From contig NZ_CANMZM010000003.1 in assembly GCF_947502395.1 (NCBI RefSeq), positions 710,709-774,708 on the forward strand: a DNA stretch of 64,000 bases, given 5' to 3'. Each line of letters opens with the position of its first letter. Position 1 is the stretch's first letter. The notes under the pieces are model-generated. The model was not told the DNA's origin. It did not search any database and saw only the letters and a program-made list of their open reading frames with translations. A program made the translations under genes and the position numbers. Positions 25,831 to 35,338 of the stretch are shown piece after piece. The DNA is from an uncultured Erythrobacter sp. Lineage in GTDB: Bacteria > Pseudomonadota > Alphaproteobacteria > Sphingomonadales > Sphingomonadaceae.

Positions 25831-25879
25831 GCGGATTGTTCAATCTTTGCCTGAAAAAACCGGCGCAAGGTAGAAAGTC

Positions 25880-25907
25880 TTGACTTGATCTTTGTTTGTT
25901 CTATTTT
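25880..25907 (+). promoter_or_regulatory. candidate sigma-70 promoter for the receiver/winged-helix gene
   Basis: TTGACT (25880-25885) and TATTTT (25902-25907) are separated by 16 bases, 28 bases upstream of the start codon at 25936. Confidence 0.4.
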
Positions 25908-25935
25908 TGTTTCTACTAGATAAGGGGGCGAGTCG

Positions 25936-26940
25936 ATGTCTAACTCTGAAAACACAACGGAAGACTTTTCTTATGACACCGCGCGAGACGCCGCTCGACT
26001 TCCAGCCCGCGTAGCGATTTATGCCGACCGGGCGAGTGTTCGCGCAGAGATCGCAGAGGATTTGAGCGGCGCAGGATTTCGGGCCATCGAAGCAGGCGCA
26101 TTGAGTGACCTGCTTGACGGACCAATCAGTCTGCTTGGAGATGTGGTTTTGGTCGATTGTCCCTACCTTGATCCGTCGAGCTTGGCGGCACTCGTGCGGC
26201 TCGACATGCGGATCTCGCAGGCCGGAGCGCAATTGATTGTTAGCACTTCGCTTGAAGCGCTGGACTGTGTGTTCAGTGCGCTTGATCATTCGAACCCGCA
26301 AATCTTGGTCGGGCCAAGCCGTGCGGAGCGATTAGTCGCAGTGGGCAGCACGCTCTCGCAAATCAGCAATGCGCGGGTCCGCGAGATGACCGAGGAGGAC
26401 CGGCTGAGCCTCCTATATCTGTCGCGTCAGGTTGATGCGATCGCGCATGAGCTTGATAGGCTCTCGGGTCCACATGGCCAGGTCCAAAAACCGTCGGACC
26501 GTAAGCTTTCTGACTTCAAACAGGACTTCCGTGGGCCAGAGGCTAATCCGCTCCTAAACTCAAATGCGCAAACTAAGGAGCCACAGGCAACCTTGCCTGA
26601 CCCTGGAACTGTGCGCGCGTTGATCGCTCGCCGGCAGGCGCGAATAAAGTTCTTCGAAGGGGAGCTGTTTGCTGACCCTGCTTGGGACATGCTGCTCGAT
26701 CTCACTGCTGCAGAAGGCGAAAATCAACGCGTTTCGGTTACCAGCCTGTGTATTGCTGCGATGGTCCCTGCAACCACGGCTCTGCGCTGGATCAAACAGC
26801 TGGTTGATAGCGATGTGTTCATGCGCATGGCTGATCCAAGTGACAAGCGGCGGGCCTTTATCGCACTGACAGATCAGTCTCGTGAGGCGATGGCGCGCTA
26901 TTTTGCAGAGATCGAAGTGCCTTTTCGCCAAGCGGCTTGA
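25936..26940 (+). CDS. MarR-like winged-helix protein with degenerate receiver-like N-terminus
   Basis: 334 residues; AAGGGGG lies 7 bases before ATG. Residues about 20-135 look like a Rossmann-type receiver without a clear phosphoacceptor pocket: ARVAIYADRASVRAEIAEDLSGAGF, then DVVLVDCPYLDPSS. A helical middle (about 140-175) follows. The C-terminal 110 residues are a MarR-like winged helix: SVTSLCIAAMVPATTALRWIKQLVDSD and RMADPSDKRRAFIALT. It is probably a DNA-binding regulator whose signal input is not phosphorylation. The gene stands alone and its targets are unknown. Confidence 0.75.
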   Translation: MSNSENTTEDFSYDTARDAARLPARVAIYADRASVRAEIAEDLSGAGFRAIEAGALSDLLDGPISLLGDVVLVDCPYLDPSSLAALVRLDMRISQAGAQLIVSTSLEALDCVFSALDHSNPQILVGPSRAERLVAVGSTLSQISNARVREMTEEDRLSLLYLSRQVDAIAHELDRLSGPHGQVQKPSDRKLSDFKQDFRGPEANPLLNSNAQTKEPQATLPDPGTVRALIARRQARIKFFEGELFADPAWDMLLDLTAAEGENQRVSVTSLCIAAMVPATTALRWIKQLVDSDVFMRMADPSDKRRAFIALTDQSREAMARYFAEIEVPFRQAA

Positions 26941-26960
26941 GACAGCGCGAATCGTCCTCT

Positions 26961-27011
26961 TTGGTGCGGGCCCACTTCTTCCCCCAGACGCTTGGGCTCG
27001 CACCAACTTTC
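26961..27011 (+). terminator. long hairpin between convergent genes
   Basis: TTGGTGCG (26961-26968) pairs with CGCACCAA (26999-27006), and inside it GCCCA (26970-26974) pairs with TGGGC (26993-26997). CTTTC follows. It probably ends transcription from both the receiver/winged-helix gene and the convergent siroheme gene. Confidence 0.6.
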
Positions 27012-27035
27012 ATTCAGGCTGAAGAGCGCTGGAGC

Positions 27036-27863
27036 CTAAGCGTTTCGTAGAACGACGGTGAGGCCACCTTGCTTGGCCTCCGCCTCCGTTAGGGAGCATC
27101 GACCGCTCTCGCAGCTTGCACTTTTCTCGCACACAACCCGAACCGCATCGGCTCTAGAGCGGGCGAGGATTTCGGATGAGATCGTGGAGTCGGCGCAGAC
27201 GATATCAGCCTCTCCCAAAAGTCGTGCCTGCTTGATCGTTAAATCCTCTGGATCTTGGCTTGTGACCGTAAATGTCTCTTTGTGTACTGCTTTCGTCTGG
27301 ACTGTACCCTTAAGCCAACCCCCAACCCGATCAACGGACTGGGACGCCATGGCGTCAAGCGCACCACCTTCGCGCAAAGCATTGTCAAGCGCACGCCGTC
27401 TGTCGCCACTGTCAGGATAGATCTCGTGAAGCGCCGGGCGGGCCGCAAACAGTTTTCGCGCCAAGTCTCCAAGAGAGCGGGGCAATATCCGCTCGAGCCT
27501 GAGCCGAATATGTTTGGCAAGACCAGCTGATGCGCCGCCAGTGCCAACCGCAATCAGCACCGGGTTTCGATCCAGAATGCTGGGAGTGGTGAAATCGCAC
27601 AACTCTGGGCGGTCAACCACATTGACCAGCATTCCCGCGCAGCGAAGATTGACCGCCGCAACCTCGCATGCCTTGGCATCTTCGTATGCCACAAAGGCGA
27701 TGCGTATGCCTTCGTCGATGGCGCGCTGCTGGTCATCTTCAATGATTCCACCAGCGCGCTCAACCAGCCTTCGCTTGGGCTCAGCCGCCGCACCTTCTCC
27801 CAGAACCAGGACGCGCTCGCCGGAAATCTTGTGGAACAAGGGAAGGCTGGCGAGTTCGCTCAT
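27036..27863 (-). CDS. precorrin-2 dehydrogenase/sirohydrochlorin ferrochelatase
   Basis: 275 residues, corresponding to the CysG N-terminal (Met8-like) half without the methyltransferase domain. It oxidises precorrin-2 with NAD and inserts iron to make siroheme for sulfite and nitrite reductases. LPLFHKISGERVLVLGEGAAAEPKRRLVERAG is the NAD-binding start, VVDRPELCDFTTPSI and the AVGTGGASAGLAKHIRLRLE loop are the family signatures. The C-terminal 60 residues are unusual and include a cysteine-rich run (CEKSASCESGRC). It follows lysA by 9 bases. Confidence 0.85.
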   Translation of the reverse strand: MSELASLPLFHKISGERVLVLGEGAAAEPKRRLVERAGGIIEDDQQRAIDEGIRIAFVAYEDAKACEVAAVNLRCAGMLVNVVDRPELCDFTTPSILDRNPVLIAVGTGGASAGLAKHIRLRLERILPRSLGDLARKLFAARPALHEIYPDSGDRRRALDNALREGGALDAMASQSVDRVGGWLKGTVQTKAVHKETFTVTSQDPEDLTIKQARLLGEADIVCADSTISSEILARSRADAVRVVCEKSASCESGRCSLTEAEAKQGGLTVVLRNA

Positions 27864-27872
27864 CGCAGTCGA

Positions 27873-29132
27873 TCAATCCAGCCATTCAGGCACGCGTTCT
27901 GCGTCCATAATTGCGCTTGCATCGATCCGGTCAGCAACCACCGCGAACTTGTCTCCGTCGACCAAAACCTCGGCAACAAAGCCGCGTGAATTGTAGGAGG
28001 AGGCCATCGTTGCGCCATAAGCGCCCGCGGTGCGGAAAACGGCCAAGTCGCCTGTCTCAAGCTTGTCGCACAAGCGGCCCATGGCAAAGGTGTCACCGGT
28101 CTCGCAGATCGGCCCGACAATGTTGGCGGTCATGTCTGTGCCTTTGGGTTGGACGGCGGTGAAATCGTGATAGGCTCCATAGAGGGCGGGGCGCGCCAAA
28201 TCGTTCATGGCCGCATCGACAATCACAAAGGGGTCTTTGATCCCGCGTTTGACCCGCACGACGCGGGTCAGAAGCACGCCGGCATTGCCCGCAATCACGC
28301 GGCCCGGCTCAAAGATCAGTTTGACGCTCCAATCCTTGGTCATGCGGGCAACCATTGCGCCATATTCAGCAGGGCTAGGGAGTTCTTCGCCTTGTTTGTA
28401 AGGCACACCAAGTCCACCACCAAGATCGACGTGAGTGATGGTGTGGCCCGCACCGCGCAAAGATCTGATCAGTTCGTCAATCTTCGCAAAGGCATTTTCC
28501 AACGGAGCAAGATCAGCAAGTTGACTGCCGATATGCACCGCGACTCCGCGCAGTTTGACCCCTTTTTCATTCGCGAGCTTGCCAAAGATCTGACCCGCTT
28601 CGGTTATGGGCACGCCAAATTTGTTGTCGGCTTTGCCGGTTGAGATTTTGTCATGCGTGCCAGCGTCGACATCCGGATTGATGCGTAGGGTACAACGCGC
28701 TTCCATTCCCATTTCTCGGGCAACTTCCGCGAGCTCAAGGCCCTCTTCCTCGCTCTCGATGTTGAATTGGCCAATGCCTGCTTCGAGCCCTGCAGCCAAT
28801 TCAGTGCGCGTCTTCCCCACGCCTGAAAACACTACATTCTCAGGCGCGATCCCTGCTGCCAAGGCTCGGCGCATCTCTCCAACAGAGACGACGTCGGCGC
28901 CATAACCTTGGCGTTGCAACACCTTGAGCACAGCTAGGTTTGGATTGGCCTTCACCGCAAAGGCGATCAGCTTTTCTGGGACATCGTCCAGAGCCTCGCG
29001 AAAAACGCGAGCGTGGCGTTCCAATGTTGCGCGCGAATAAACATAGACAGGCGTGCCCACTTCGTCGGCAATGCGCGGCAGCGGCACGTCTTCGGCGTGC
29101 ATCACGCCGTTCGTAATAGTAAAATGGTCCAT
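27873..29132 (-). CDS. lysA: diaminopimelate decarboxylase
   Basis: 419 residues. LysA makes lysine from meso-diaminopimelate with pyridoxal phosphate in an alanine-racemase-like barrel. FAVKANPNLAVLK carries the PLP lysine, HIGSQ and DLGGGLGVPY bind PLP phosphate, EPGRVIAGNAGVLLT and CETGDTFA (active-site Cys) complete the site. It lies between the LptM-like gene and the siroheme gene in one operon. Confidence 0.96.
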   Translation of the reverse strand: MDHFTITNGVMHAEDVPLPRIADEVGTPVYVYSRATLERHARVFREALDDVPEKLIAFAVKANPNLAVLKVLQRQGYGADVVSVGEMRRALAAGIAPENVVFSGVGKTRTELAAGLEAGIGQFNIESEEEGLELAEVAREMGMEARCTLRINPDVDAGTHDKISTGKADNKFGVPITEAGQIFGKLANEKGVKLRGVAVHIGSQLADLAPLENAFAKIDELIRSLRGAGHTITHVDLGGGLGVPYKQGEELPSPAEYGAMVARMTKDWSVKLIFEPGRVIAGNAGVLLTRVVRVKRGIKDPFVIVDAAMNDLARPALYGAYHDFTAVQPKGTDMTANIVGPICETGDTFAMGRLCDKLETGDLAVFRTAGAYGATMASSYNSRGFVAEVLVDGDKFAVVADRIDASAIMDAERVPEWLD

Positions 29133-29147
29133 GAGAGGTGGGTGTCT

Positions 29148-29396
29148 TCAGTCAGGGGGTAGATCAAAAGGGTCGTCTTCGCGCTCTTCCGAGCGCCGGC
29201 GCAACTCAACGCTGCGCTCCGGGGCGGCGAGTGTCGGCAGCTCGAGCAATTGCTCGGCATCGGGACGCTCACTTTCTCCGAAGGGTGTTGTGGTCATATC
29301 ACTGCTTGCAAGCGGCTCTAGCGGTGCGCGCGCGCCGCAGGCTGCAAGCGTAACTCCAAGTGCCAAGATCAGCACAGATTTGACAGACTTGACCAT
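29148..29396 (-). CDS. small lipoprotein, LptM-like
   Basis: 82 residues. KSVLILALGVTLAACGARAPLEPL is a lipoprotein signal with the lipobox LAAC and then a short G/P-rich segment, the pattern of LptM (YifL), which helps the LPS transporter mature. It overlaps the argH stop by 1 base (TAATG) and precedes lysA, where such small lipoproteins often occur. The remaining 60 residues are hydrophilic and not conserved in any motif I know. Confidence 0.75.
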   Translation of the reverse strand: MVKSVKSVLILALGVTLAACGARAPLEPLASSDMTTTPFGESERPDAEQLLELPTLAAPERSVELRRRSEEREDDPFDLPPD

Positions 29397-30808
29397 TAGT
29401 CCTCCATCTCGAGCTCTTTTCGAGCCCGTTTCACTTGCAAACGTACCTGTTTTGGAGCGGTTCCGCCATAGCTTGCTCGCGCGGCCACTGAGGCATCAAC
29501 ACTGAGCGCCGCAAATACGCTTTCCTCGATCCGGTCATCAATGGCTTTGAGGTCGGCCAAAGGCAGCGCGTCCAGGGCGACGCCTCGGCTCTCGGCGAGT
29601 TTGACGGCTGCGCCAGTGATATGGTGCGCCTCGCGGAAGGGAATGTCAGCTTGCACTACCAACCAATCGGCAAGGTCAGTCGCGGTGGCATATCCCAGCT
29701 CGGCTGCCTCACGCATGCGCTCGGTTCGGAACGTTGCGCCCTCAATCATGCCAGCCATAGCCGCAATGCACAGATCGAGCAGACCAGCGGCTTCGAACAC
29801 CGGTGGTTTGTCATTTTGCATATCCTTGGAATAGGCGAGTGGTAGACCCTTCATCGAGATCATTAGCGATGTCGTGCAACCTGCAATGCGCCCGGCATGA
29901 CCGCGTACCAATTCCGCAGCGTCGGGATTTTTCTTCTGCGGCATGATCGAGCTGCCGGTCGAAAGCGCATCGGGCATCCGCACAAAGCCATAGGGCTGAC
30001 TCGCCCAAATGATGAGTTCCTCTGCAAGCCGCGAAAGGTGGAGCGAGCATTGGCTTGCTGCCATAAGATAATCGAGTGCGAAATCGCGGTCAGAGACGGC
30101 ATCAAGGCTGTTATGGGTTGGGCCATCAAAGCCAAGCACTGCCGCGGTCATGTCGCGATCAATCGGGAAGCCCGTGCCCGCAAGCGCAGCGCTCCCCAAG
30201 GGACAAAGGGCCAACCGCCGTCGAGCGTCAGCAAAACGATCCCGGTCACGCGCGATCATCTCGTAATATGCCATCAGGTGATGACCGAGCGTCACGGGCT
30301 GCGCGGTTTGCAGGTGTGTAAACCCGGGCATGATTGACGACGCGTTCTCATCTGCCCGCGTCACCAGCGCCACTTGCAGCGCCTTCAGCCCGGCATCCAC
30401 GCGGTCGATTGCATCGCGCACCCATAGCTTGAAATCGGTTGCTACCTGATCGTTGCGGCTGCGCGCTGTGTGTAGCCGACCAGCTGCAGGCCCGATCAAT
30501 TCGGCAAGGCGCGCCTCCGTCGTCATGTGAATGTCTTCGAGGTCCCAGTCCTCTGGCACACCGTGCGCTTCGTATTCAGCCGCGACCGCGTCCAACCCTC
30601 GAGCAATCGCCTCGGCGTCCGCTGCGCTCACAATATCTTTCGCTGCGAGCATAGCGACATGGGCTTTGGACGCGGCGATATCTTGCCGCCAGAGCGCCTT
30701 GTCGAATGGGATCGAGGCATTGATTTCGCGCATAATCGCGCTAGGTCCGTCCGCGAAACGTCCGCCCCACATCGCATTTGATTGGGTATTGTCTTTGGAG
30801 TCGCTCAT
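29396..30808 (-). CDS. argH: argininosuccinate lyase
   Basis: 470 residues from ATG 30808; the longer open frame adds 58 residues that overlap the divergent TlpA-like gene and are rejected. ArgH splits argininosuccinate into arginine and fumarate. [14 protein letters not shown] begins the conserved part; [26 protein letters not shown] and the signature [12 protein letters not shown] are present. The start codon shares two bases with the divergent TlpA-like start. It is the first gene of argH-lptM-like-lysA-siroheme. Confidence 0.95.
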   Translation of the reverse strand: MSDSKDNTQSNAMWGGRFADGPSAIMREINASIPFDKALWRQDIAASKAHVAMLAAKDIVSAADAEAIARGLDAVAAEYEAHGVPEDWDLEDIHMTTEARLAELIGPAAGRLHTARSRNDQVATDFKLWVRDAIDRVDAGLKALQVALVTRADENASSIMPGFTHLQTAQPVTLGHHLMAYYEMIARDRDRFADARRRLALCPLGSAALAGTGFPIDRDMTAAVLGFDGPTHNSLDAVSDRDFALDYLMAASQCSLHLSRLAEELIIWASQPYGFVRMPDALSTGSSIMPQKKNPDAAELVRGHAGRIAGCTTSLMISMKGLPLAYSKDMQNDKPPVFEAAGLLDLCIAAMAGMIEGATFRTERMREAAELGYATATDLADWLVVQADIPFREAHHITGAAVKLAESRGVALDALPLADLKAIDDRIEESVFAALSVDASVAARASYGGTAPKQVRLQVKRARKELEMED

Positions 30809-31403
30809 GATCCGCCGTAATTCACTTCCGCTTGCTCTTTGCTGCTTTGCTGCTCTGGCCCTTGCCGGGTGCGATAGTGGCGCTGAGACACCTGCGCAAG
30901 AAAGCGCTGCTTCATCGGGTGAAAATGATGCTCCGCCTCCACCACAATTGCCGGGCCAGATCGTGCGCGCTTTTGCGGGCACAGAGCTTCCCGCGCTTCA
31001 ATTTAGCGACCCCGAAGGCAATACACTTGACCTCGGACAACTAGACCAACCGGTGCTGGTGAACCTCTGGGCGACCTGGTGTGTGCCCTGCGTGGTGGAA
31101 ATGCCAGCGCTCGATCAGCTAGCAGCGGAAATGGAGGGTGAGGTGAGGGTGCTTACCATCAGCCAGGATAATCGCGGTGCTGAGGTGGTAATCCCGTTCT
31201 TCGAGCAGCGCGATTTTCGCTATCTGGAGCAATGGCTTGATCCGCAAAACGATCTTGCGGTGGCGTTCTCGGACGGCGGATTGTTGCCTGTGACGGTGCT
31301 CTTCGATGCAGAGGGCAAAGAACTACTGCGTGTCGCTGGTGGTTATGAGTGGGATAGCGAAGAAGCGATTGCTCAGGTTCGGGAAGCACTAGCGGAAGGG
31401 TAG
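30807..31403 (+). CDS. TlpA-like thioredoxin-fold lipoprotein
   Basis: 198 residues from ATG 30807, chosen for the TTGGAG site 7 bases before it and for the signal that follows: [14 protein letters not shown] ends in a lipobox cysteine, so it is a periplasm-facing lipoprotein. After a P/A-rich linker comes a thioredoxin domain with the redox motif CVPC in [15 protein letters not shown]. TlpA/ResA-like proteins reduce disulfides in cytochrome or copper-site maturation. Its start codon overlaps the argH start codon on the other strand. It ends 84 bases before a tRNA gene. Confidence 0.9.
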   Translation: MIRRNSLPLALCCFAALALAGCDSGAETPAQESAASSGENDAPPPPQLPGQIVRAFAGTELPALQFSDPEGNTLDLGQLDQPVLVNLWATWCVPCVVEMPALDQLAAEMEGEVRVLTISQDNRGAEVVIPFFEQRDFRYLEQWLDPQNDLAVAFSDGGLLPVTVLFDAEGKELLRVAGGYEWDSEEAIAQVREALAEG

Positions 31404-31438
31404 TGTTTGCTGAACCACACCCCTCCTTTGCGGTCGGG

Positions 31439-31488
31439 AGAGTTTTGGCTAAAATCACGCCCCGCATGATTTTGTGTCGCAAAACTCT
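31439..31488 (-). repeat. double-stem inverted repeat at the tRNA-Val 3' end
   Basis: AGAGTTTTG (31439-31447) pairs with CAAAACTCT (31480-31488), and inside it AAAATCA (31451-31457) pairs with TGATTTT (31467-31473). The element touches the CCA end of tRNA-Val. No U run follows on the minus strand, so it is more likely a repeat or processing structure than an intrinsic terminator. Confidence 0.55.
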
Positions 31489-31563
31489 GGTGGGCGATGA
31501 CAGGCTCGAACTGCCGACCCTCTCGGTGTAAACGAGATGCTCTACCAACTGAGCTAATCGCCC
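31488..31563 (-). tRNA. tRNA-Val (anticodon TAC)
   Basis: A complete 76-nt cloverleaf with encoded CCA: acceptor GGGCGAT/ATCGCCC, D arm GCTC-GAGC, anticodon stem TCTCG/CGAGA with loop TTTACAC, T loop TTCGAGC. Confidence 0.96.
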
Positions 31564-31672
31564 CAACCAGTGTTCCGCTCCAGCCCATTTGGCTGGTCGG
31601 AGCGCGCCACCTAAGGGGCAAGCGCGCTCCGGTCAAGACCATCTTCGATGGTTTATGCGAAAGGCCCGCTTT

Positions 31673-33841
31673 TTAGCGGACCACGTCCATCTCATCGATC
31701 AGCACTTGTGCGCCGTCGACCTTCTCCATCACCCACAGCATATAGCGCGAATCGACGTGGATTGAGCGCGTAGTGCGCGGGTCGAAGTCCCAGTCCGAGT
31801 TTACACTTTCGAACGTGCCATCGAACAGCAGGCCGACGAGTTCGCCTTGCGCATTCAAGGTGGCTGAACCGCTGTTCCCGCCGGTCACATCGAGGTCAGA
31901 CATGAAGTTGACCGGAACCGAACCGATGGAATCAAGCTCGTAGGAGCCATAATCCTTCGCCTCAATTGCATCCAACTGGCTTTGTGGAGAGTTGAACGGT
32001 TCTTTGCCGGTGTCTTTTTGGGTAATCCCTTCAAGGCTGGTGAAGGGCATATAGGCCATTCCGTCAAACGGTGATCCACCCATCACATTCCCAAATGTGA
32101 TGCGCAGGGTTGAGTTGGCATCGGGGTAGGGCAGGCCTCCTTCTTCGCGCTGCCAAGCGGTAATTGCCTCCATGTAAGCTGGGCGAAGAGCCAACGCGCG
32201 TCCACCGCGCTCTTCCGCCGCATCCTCAAGACCGCGCTCATATTCATACAAAGCGACCGCGAGTTTCACGAAGGGATCGTCGCTGGCTTCGATTGTCGCA
32301 GCATCGGCCTCCATCATGGCCAAACGGATTTCGCCGTCGCCAAGCGTGGTGCCTTCGTAATAAGAAGCGAGCAGGGCATGAAGGTCATCGACCGTCGTGT
32401 CGGCGGTAAGGCCCAGGGCCTGATCGAACACGGCGACCCGCTCTTCAGCAGGTTGGCCAAGATAGCCAGTAAGGAAGAGCGTCCACTCCGACTGGTCGAC
32501 CCGAGCGTCATAGCGCCGATCGAGCGCTTGCAAGCCTTGACGGAAGAAGGTCATGTCGCGTTCCTGATAGCCGGGCTCACGCTCTGCATCGGGAAGCTCG
32601 CGTTCCTTCGATAGGCGGTAGAGGCGCTGCGCTGCGGAGAGCAAAGCAGGGCGGGTAGCGTTGTTGTACCAGAAGTTGGTGCGCGAGGCGGTCGCGCTTT
32701 CGACCGATAGCTCGGAAAGGGCTTCGATCGCGGGAGCGTAGTCTGCGCGCGCTTCGTCAGCTGCGATCCAATCGGCAAGAGCGGCTTCTCGCGCTGCTCG
32801 ACGGTCCACCAGACCGACACGGCGTGCGCCATCGATTTGACCGCGCAGGTTTTTCTCAAAGTTGTTGAGACCGGCTAGGCGGCTCTCATATTTTACCCGT
32901 GCATCTGACCCTTCAGGAGCGGCGTTCTCGATCGTCTGAATCCAGCTGGTAAGCAGGCCTTGGAAAGTCGGATAAGTCCAACCGAACGTGTTCTGAACCT
33001 CTGCCAGCAGCGTGTAACGATTGGTGGAGCCAGGATAGCCTGCGACCATTACAAAGTCGCCATCGTCCAGACCAGCTGCGTTCACTTTAAGGTGGTGTTC
33101 TGGCGCGTAGGGGACGTTGTCTTCGCTAAAGTCTGCGGCGGAGCCATCGGGTGCGACATAGGCGCGGTAGAAGGCGAAATCGCCCGTATGGCGCGGCCAC
33201 TGCCAGTTATCGATGTCGCCGCCATATTTGCCGATGCTATCGGCTGGCGCGTAGACAAGACGCACATCGCGCACTTCTAGGCGCTTGATGAGGGTGTATT
33301 CCGCGCCGCCGTAGAAGCTGGCGACGAGGCATCGGAAGCCGGGCTCTGCCTCGCATTCGGCAGTGATGTCTTTGCGGCGTTGCTCAATGGCGGCGTAGCG
33401 GTCGACCGGCGACATATCCAAAGTGCCTTCGCGAACACGATCCGTCACATCGGTCAGTTCAGTTGTCACATAGATCCGGCTTCCCGGAGCCGCTGGAAGC
33501 TCATCACCCTTTGTGCCTGCAAGAAAGCCGTTCTCAAGGTAGTTGTTCTCAGCGGTCGAATTGAACTGCACCGACCCGCGCGCGCAGTGGTGGTTGGTGA
33601 CCACGAGACCCTCTGCCGACACAAAGCTTGCCGAACACCCGCCCAGCGAGATCACCGCACCCATTGGAAAGCCGGTGAGGTCGGTCAAATCGCTTGGGTC
33701 AAGCTCAAGGCCCGCTTCCTGCAATTGGTCTGCAATGTCAGGCAATTGGGCGGGCGTGAACATGCCCTCTTTGGCAAGGGCAGGAGCAGCGAGCGCGCTG
33801 CTCAAAAGCAGGGCGGCGGAAAGAAGTTTGGTGGCTTTCAT
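31673..33841 (-). CDS. S46 family dipeptidyl-peptidase
   Basis: 722 residues with a signal peptide (LLSAALLLSSALAAPALA, cleaved before KEG). S46 serine peptidases (DPP7/DPP11) release dipeptides in the periplasm. The chymotrypsin-like triad is visible: His in GLVVTNHHCARG, Asp in KYGGDIDNWQWPRHTGDF, and Ser in DVTGGNSGSATLN. The long helical insertion in the middle is the lid domain typical of the family. DPP7/DPP11 specificity depends on one residue in the C-terminal part and cannot be assigned by eye. The gene stands alone. Confidence 0.93.
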   Translation of the reverse strand: MKATKLLSAALLLSSALAAPALAKEGMFTPAQLPDIADQLQEAGLELDPSDLTDLTGFPMGAVISLGGCSASFVSAEGLVVTNHHCARGSVQFNSTAENNYLENGFLAGTKGDELPAAPGSRIYVTTELTDVTDRVREGTLDMSPVDRYAAIEQRRKDITAECEAEPGFRCLVASFYGGAEYTLIKRLEVRDVRLVYAPADSIGKYGGDIDNWQWPRHTGDFAFYRAYVAPDGSAADFSEDNVPYAPEHHLKVNAAGLDDGDFVMVAGYPGSTNRYTLLAEVQNTFGWTYPTFQGLLTSWIQTIENAAPEGSDARVKYESRLAGLNNFEKNLRGQIDGARRVGLVDRRAAREAALADWIAADEARADYAPAIEALSELSVESATASRTNFWYNNATRPALLSAAQRLYRLSKERELPDAEREPGYQERDMTFFRQGLQALDRRYDARVDQSEWTLFLTGYLGQPAEERVAVFDQALGLTADTTVDDLHALLASYYEGTTLGDGEIRLAMMEADAATIEASDDPFVKLAVALYEYERGLEDAAEERGGRALALRPAYMEAITAWQREEGGLPYPDANSTLRITFGNVMGGSPFDGMAYMPFTSLEGITQKDTGKEPFNSPQSQLDAIEAKDYGSYELDSIGSVPVNFMSDLDVTGGNSGSATLNAQGELVGLLFDGTFESVNSDWDFDPRTTRSIHVDSRYMLWVMEKVDGAQVLIDEMDVVR

Positions 33842-33969
33842 GAAGTTTCCTCATCCCGGAACAAAATTGCTTGAGCGGGTGCTAAGAGCAATCAAGCGTG
33901 GTTGCAAACGGATTGCCCCCTATTCGCACATTGAAAATGTCACGGTGCGCGCTAAATGGCGTCCAACTT

Positions 33970-33990
33970 TGATGTAACACTATATCATCG
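33970..33990. promoter_or_regulatory. Zur-like operator before the G3E GTPase gene
   Basis: GATGTAACACTATATCATCG (33971-33990) is an imperfect AT-rich dyad (TGATnTA...TAnATCA). It matches the site before the MerC-type gene at 16 of 20 positions and lies 31 bases before the start codon. Control by Zur is inferred. Confidence 0.5.
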
Positions 33991-34021
33991 CTGGCAACAG
34001 TCGACATGATGGAACCCGAGA

Positions 34022-35260
34022 ATGAATGAGCAAACCTCCAGTTTTACTGGCACCAAGCTACCCGTAACCGTGCTTTCCGGCTTCTTGGGAGCGGGCAAGA
34101 CCACTTTGCTCAACCACATTCTCACCAATCGTGAGGGCAAAAAGGTCGCGGTGATCGTCAACGATATGTCCGAGGTGAATATCGATGCAGATCTTGTGCG
34201 CGGAGGCGAGGCGTCCTTGTCGCGCTCTGAAGAGCAGCTGGTCGAGATGACCAACGGCTGCATCTGTTGCACGCTTCGCGATGACTTGCTCAAGGAGGTT
34301 CGCACGCTCGCTGAGGATGGACGGTTCGATTATCTTGTAATCGAAAGCACGGGGATTTCAGAGCCCTTGCCAGTGGCCGCGACCTTTTCCTTCCGCGATG
34401 AAGCGGGGGAGAGCCTGGGCGATGTCTCGCAGATCGACACTATGGTGACGGTGGTGGACGCGGTGAACCTTCTTGCTGATTATTCCAGCGACGATCTCTT
34501 GGCGCATCGGGGTGAGACTGCGGGCGAAGAAGATGATCGGAGCCTTGTTGCGCTGTTGGTTGAGCAGATTGAGTTTGCCGATGTCGTGATCGTCAATAAG
34601 GCCGCCGATGTCAGTCCTGCGCAGCTTGCTATGGTCAAAAAAGTCGTGGCTTCATTGAACGCTGATGCGAGGATCATCGAATCCAATTACGGCCAAGTCT
34701 CTCTTGATGACGTGGTGGGCACTGGCCTTTATGACGAGGAACAATCCGAACAGCACCCGCTATGGCTCAAAGAACTCTACGACTTTGCCAGCCACCGTCC
34801 GGAGACCGAAGAATACGGCGTTGAAAGCTTCGTTTACCGTGCGCGTGCTCCTTTTGACCCAGCCAAGCTCTATGCCTTCCTCACCAGCGACAATCTCGAC
34901 AAGGTGATCCGTGCCAAAGGTTACTTTTGGACCTCCACCCGCACTGAGTTCTTGGCCGAACTCGCAATCGCAGGGCGCCAGAAAAGCGTCTCGCGCATGG
35001 GCATGTGGTGGGCCGCAGTTCCCAAAAACCAATGGCCGGTGGATGGCACATTCGAAGAGTTCGTCTCCAAAAACTGGGACCCCATCTGGGGCGATAGGCG
35101 GCAGGAAATCGTCTTTATCGGGATTGATATGGATCAGGCGAAAATCACCGAGGCTCTGGATGCAGCGCTGGTGCCGGCGCAAGGCTACACACCCGAAGAG
35201 TGGGAAGGGATGGACGACCCGTTTCCTGCTTGGAGCGAGCCCACCGTTCAACCTGCGTAA
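34022..35260 (+). CDS. G3E-family GTPase (COG0523), zinc chaperone type
   Basis: 412 residues. Walker [14 protein letters not shown], the metal-binding CxCC in [13 protein letters not shown], and the E(S)TGISEP switch are in the N-terminal GTPase domain; a CobW-like C-terminal domain follows from about residue 285 ([20 protein letters not shown]). Such proteins (ZigA, YciC, ZNG1) deliver zinc to client enzymes under zinc starvation and are usually repressed by Zur. The operator-like site just upstream, shared with the MerC-type gene, agrees with this. An iron-type alcohol dehydrogenase gene follows by 78 bases and may be cotranscribed. Confidence 0.9.
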   Translation: MNEQTSSFTGTKLPVTVLSGFLGAGKTTLLNHILTNREGKKVAVIVNDMSEVNIDADLVRGGEASLSRSEEQLVEMTNGCICCTLRDDLLKEVRTLAEDGRFDYLVIESTGISEPLPVAATFSFRDEAGESLGDVSQIDTMVTVVDAVNLLADYSSDDLLAHRGETAGEEDDRSLVALLVEQIEFADVVIVNKAADVSPAQLAMVKKVVASLNADARIIESNYGQVSLDDVVGTGLYDEEQSEQHPLWLKELYDFASHRPETEEYGVESFVYRARAPFDPAKLYAFLTSDNLDKVIRAKGYFWTSTRTEFLAELAIAGRQKSVSRMGMWWAAVPKNQWPVDGTFEEFVSKNWDPIWGDRRQEIVFIGIDMDQAKITEALDAALVPAQGYTPEEWEGMDDPFPAWSEPTVQPA

Positions 35261-35338
35261 GGTTGCTATAAAAAACCCGGTTGCCAAGGCGCTTTTGAAC
35301 CCTCAAACATCTCGCCAAAGAGAAGAGAGGGATATTTC

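Noticed and set aside
30531..30806. N-terminal extension of the TlpA-like protein
   Set aside because: The frame overlaps argH fully; a clear SD and lipoprotein signal begin at 30807.
30809..30982. 58-residue N-terminal extension of argH
   Set aside because: It overlaps the TlpA-like signal peptide and has no homology; the normal start is MSDSK at 30808.
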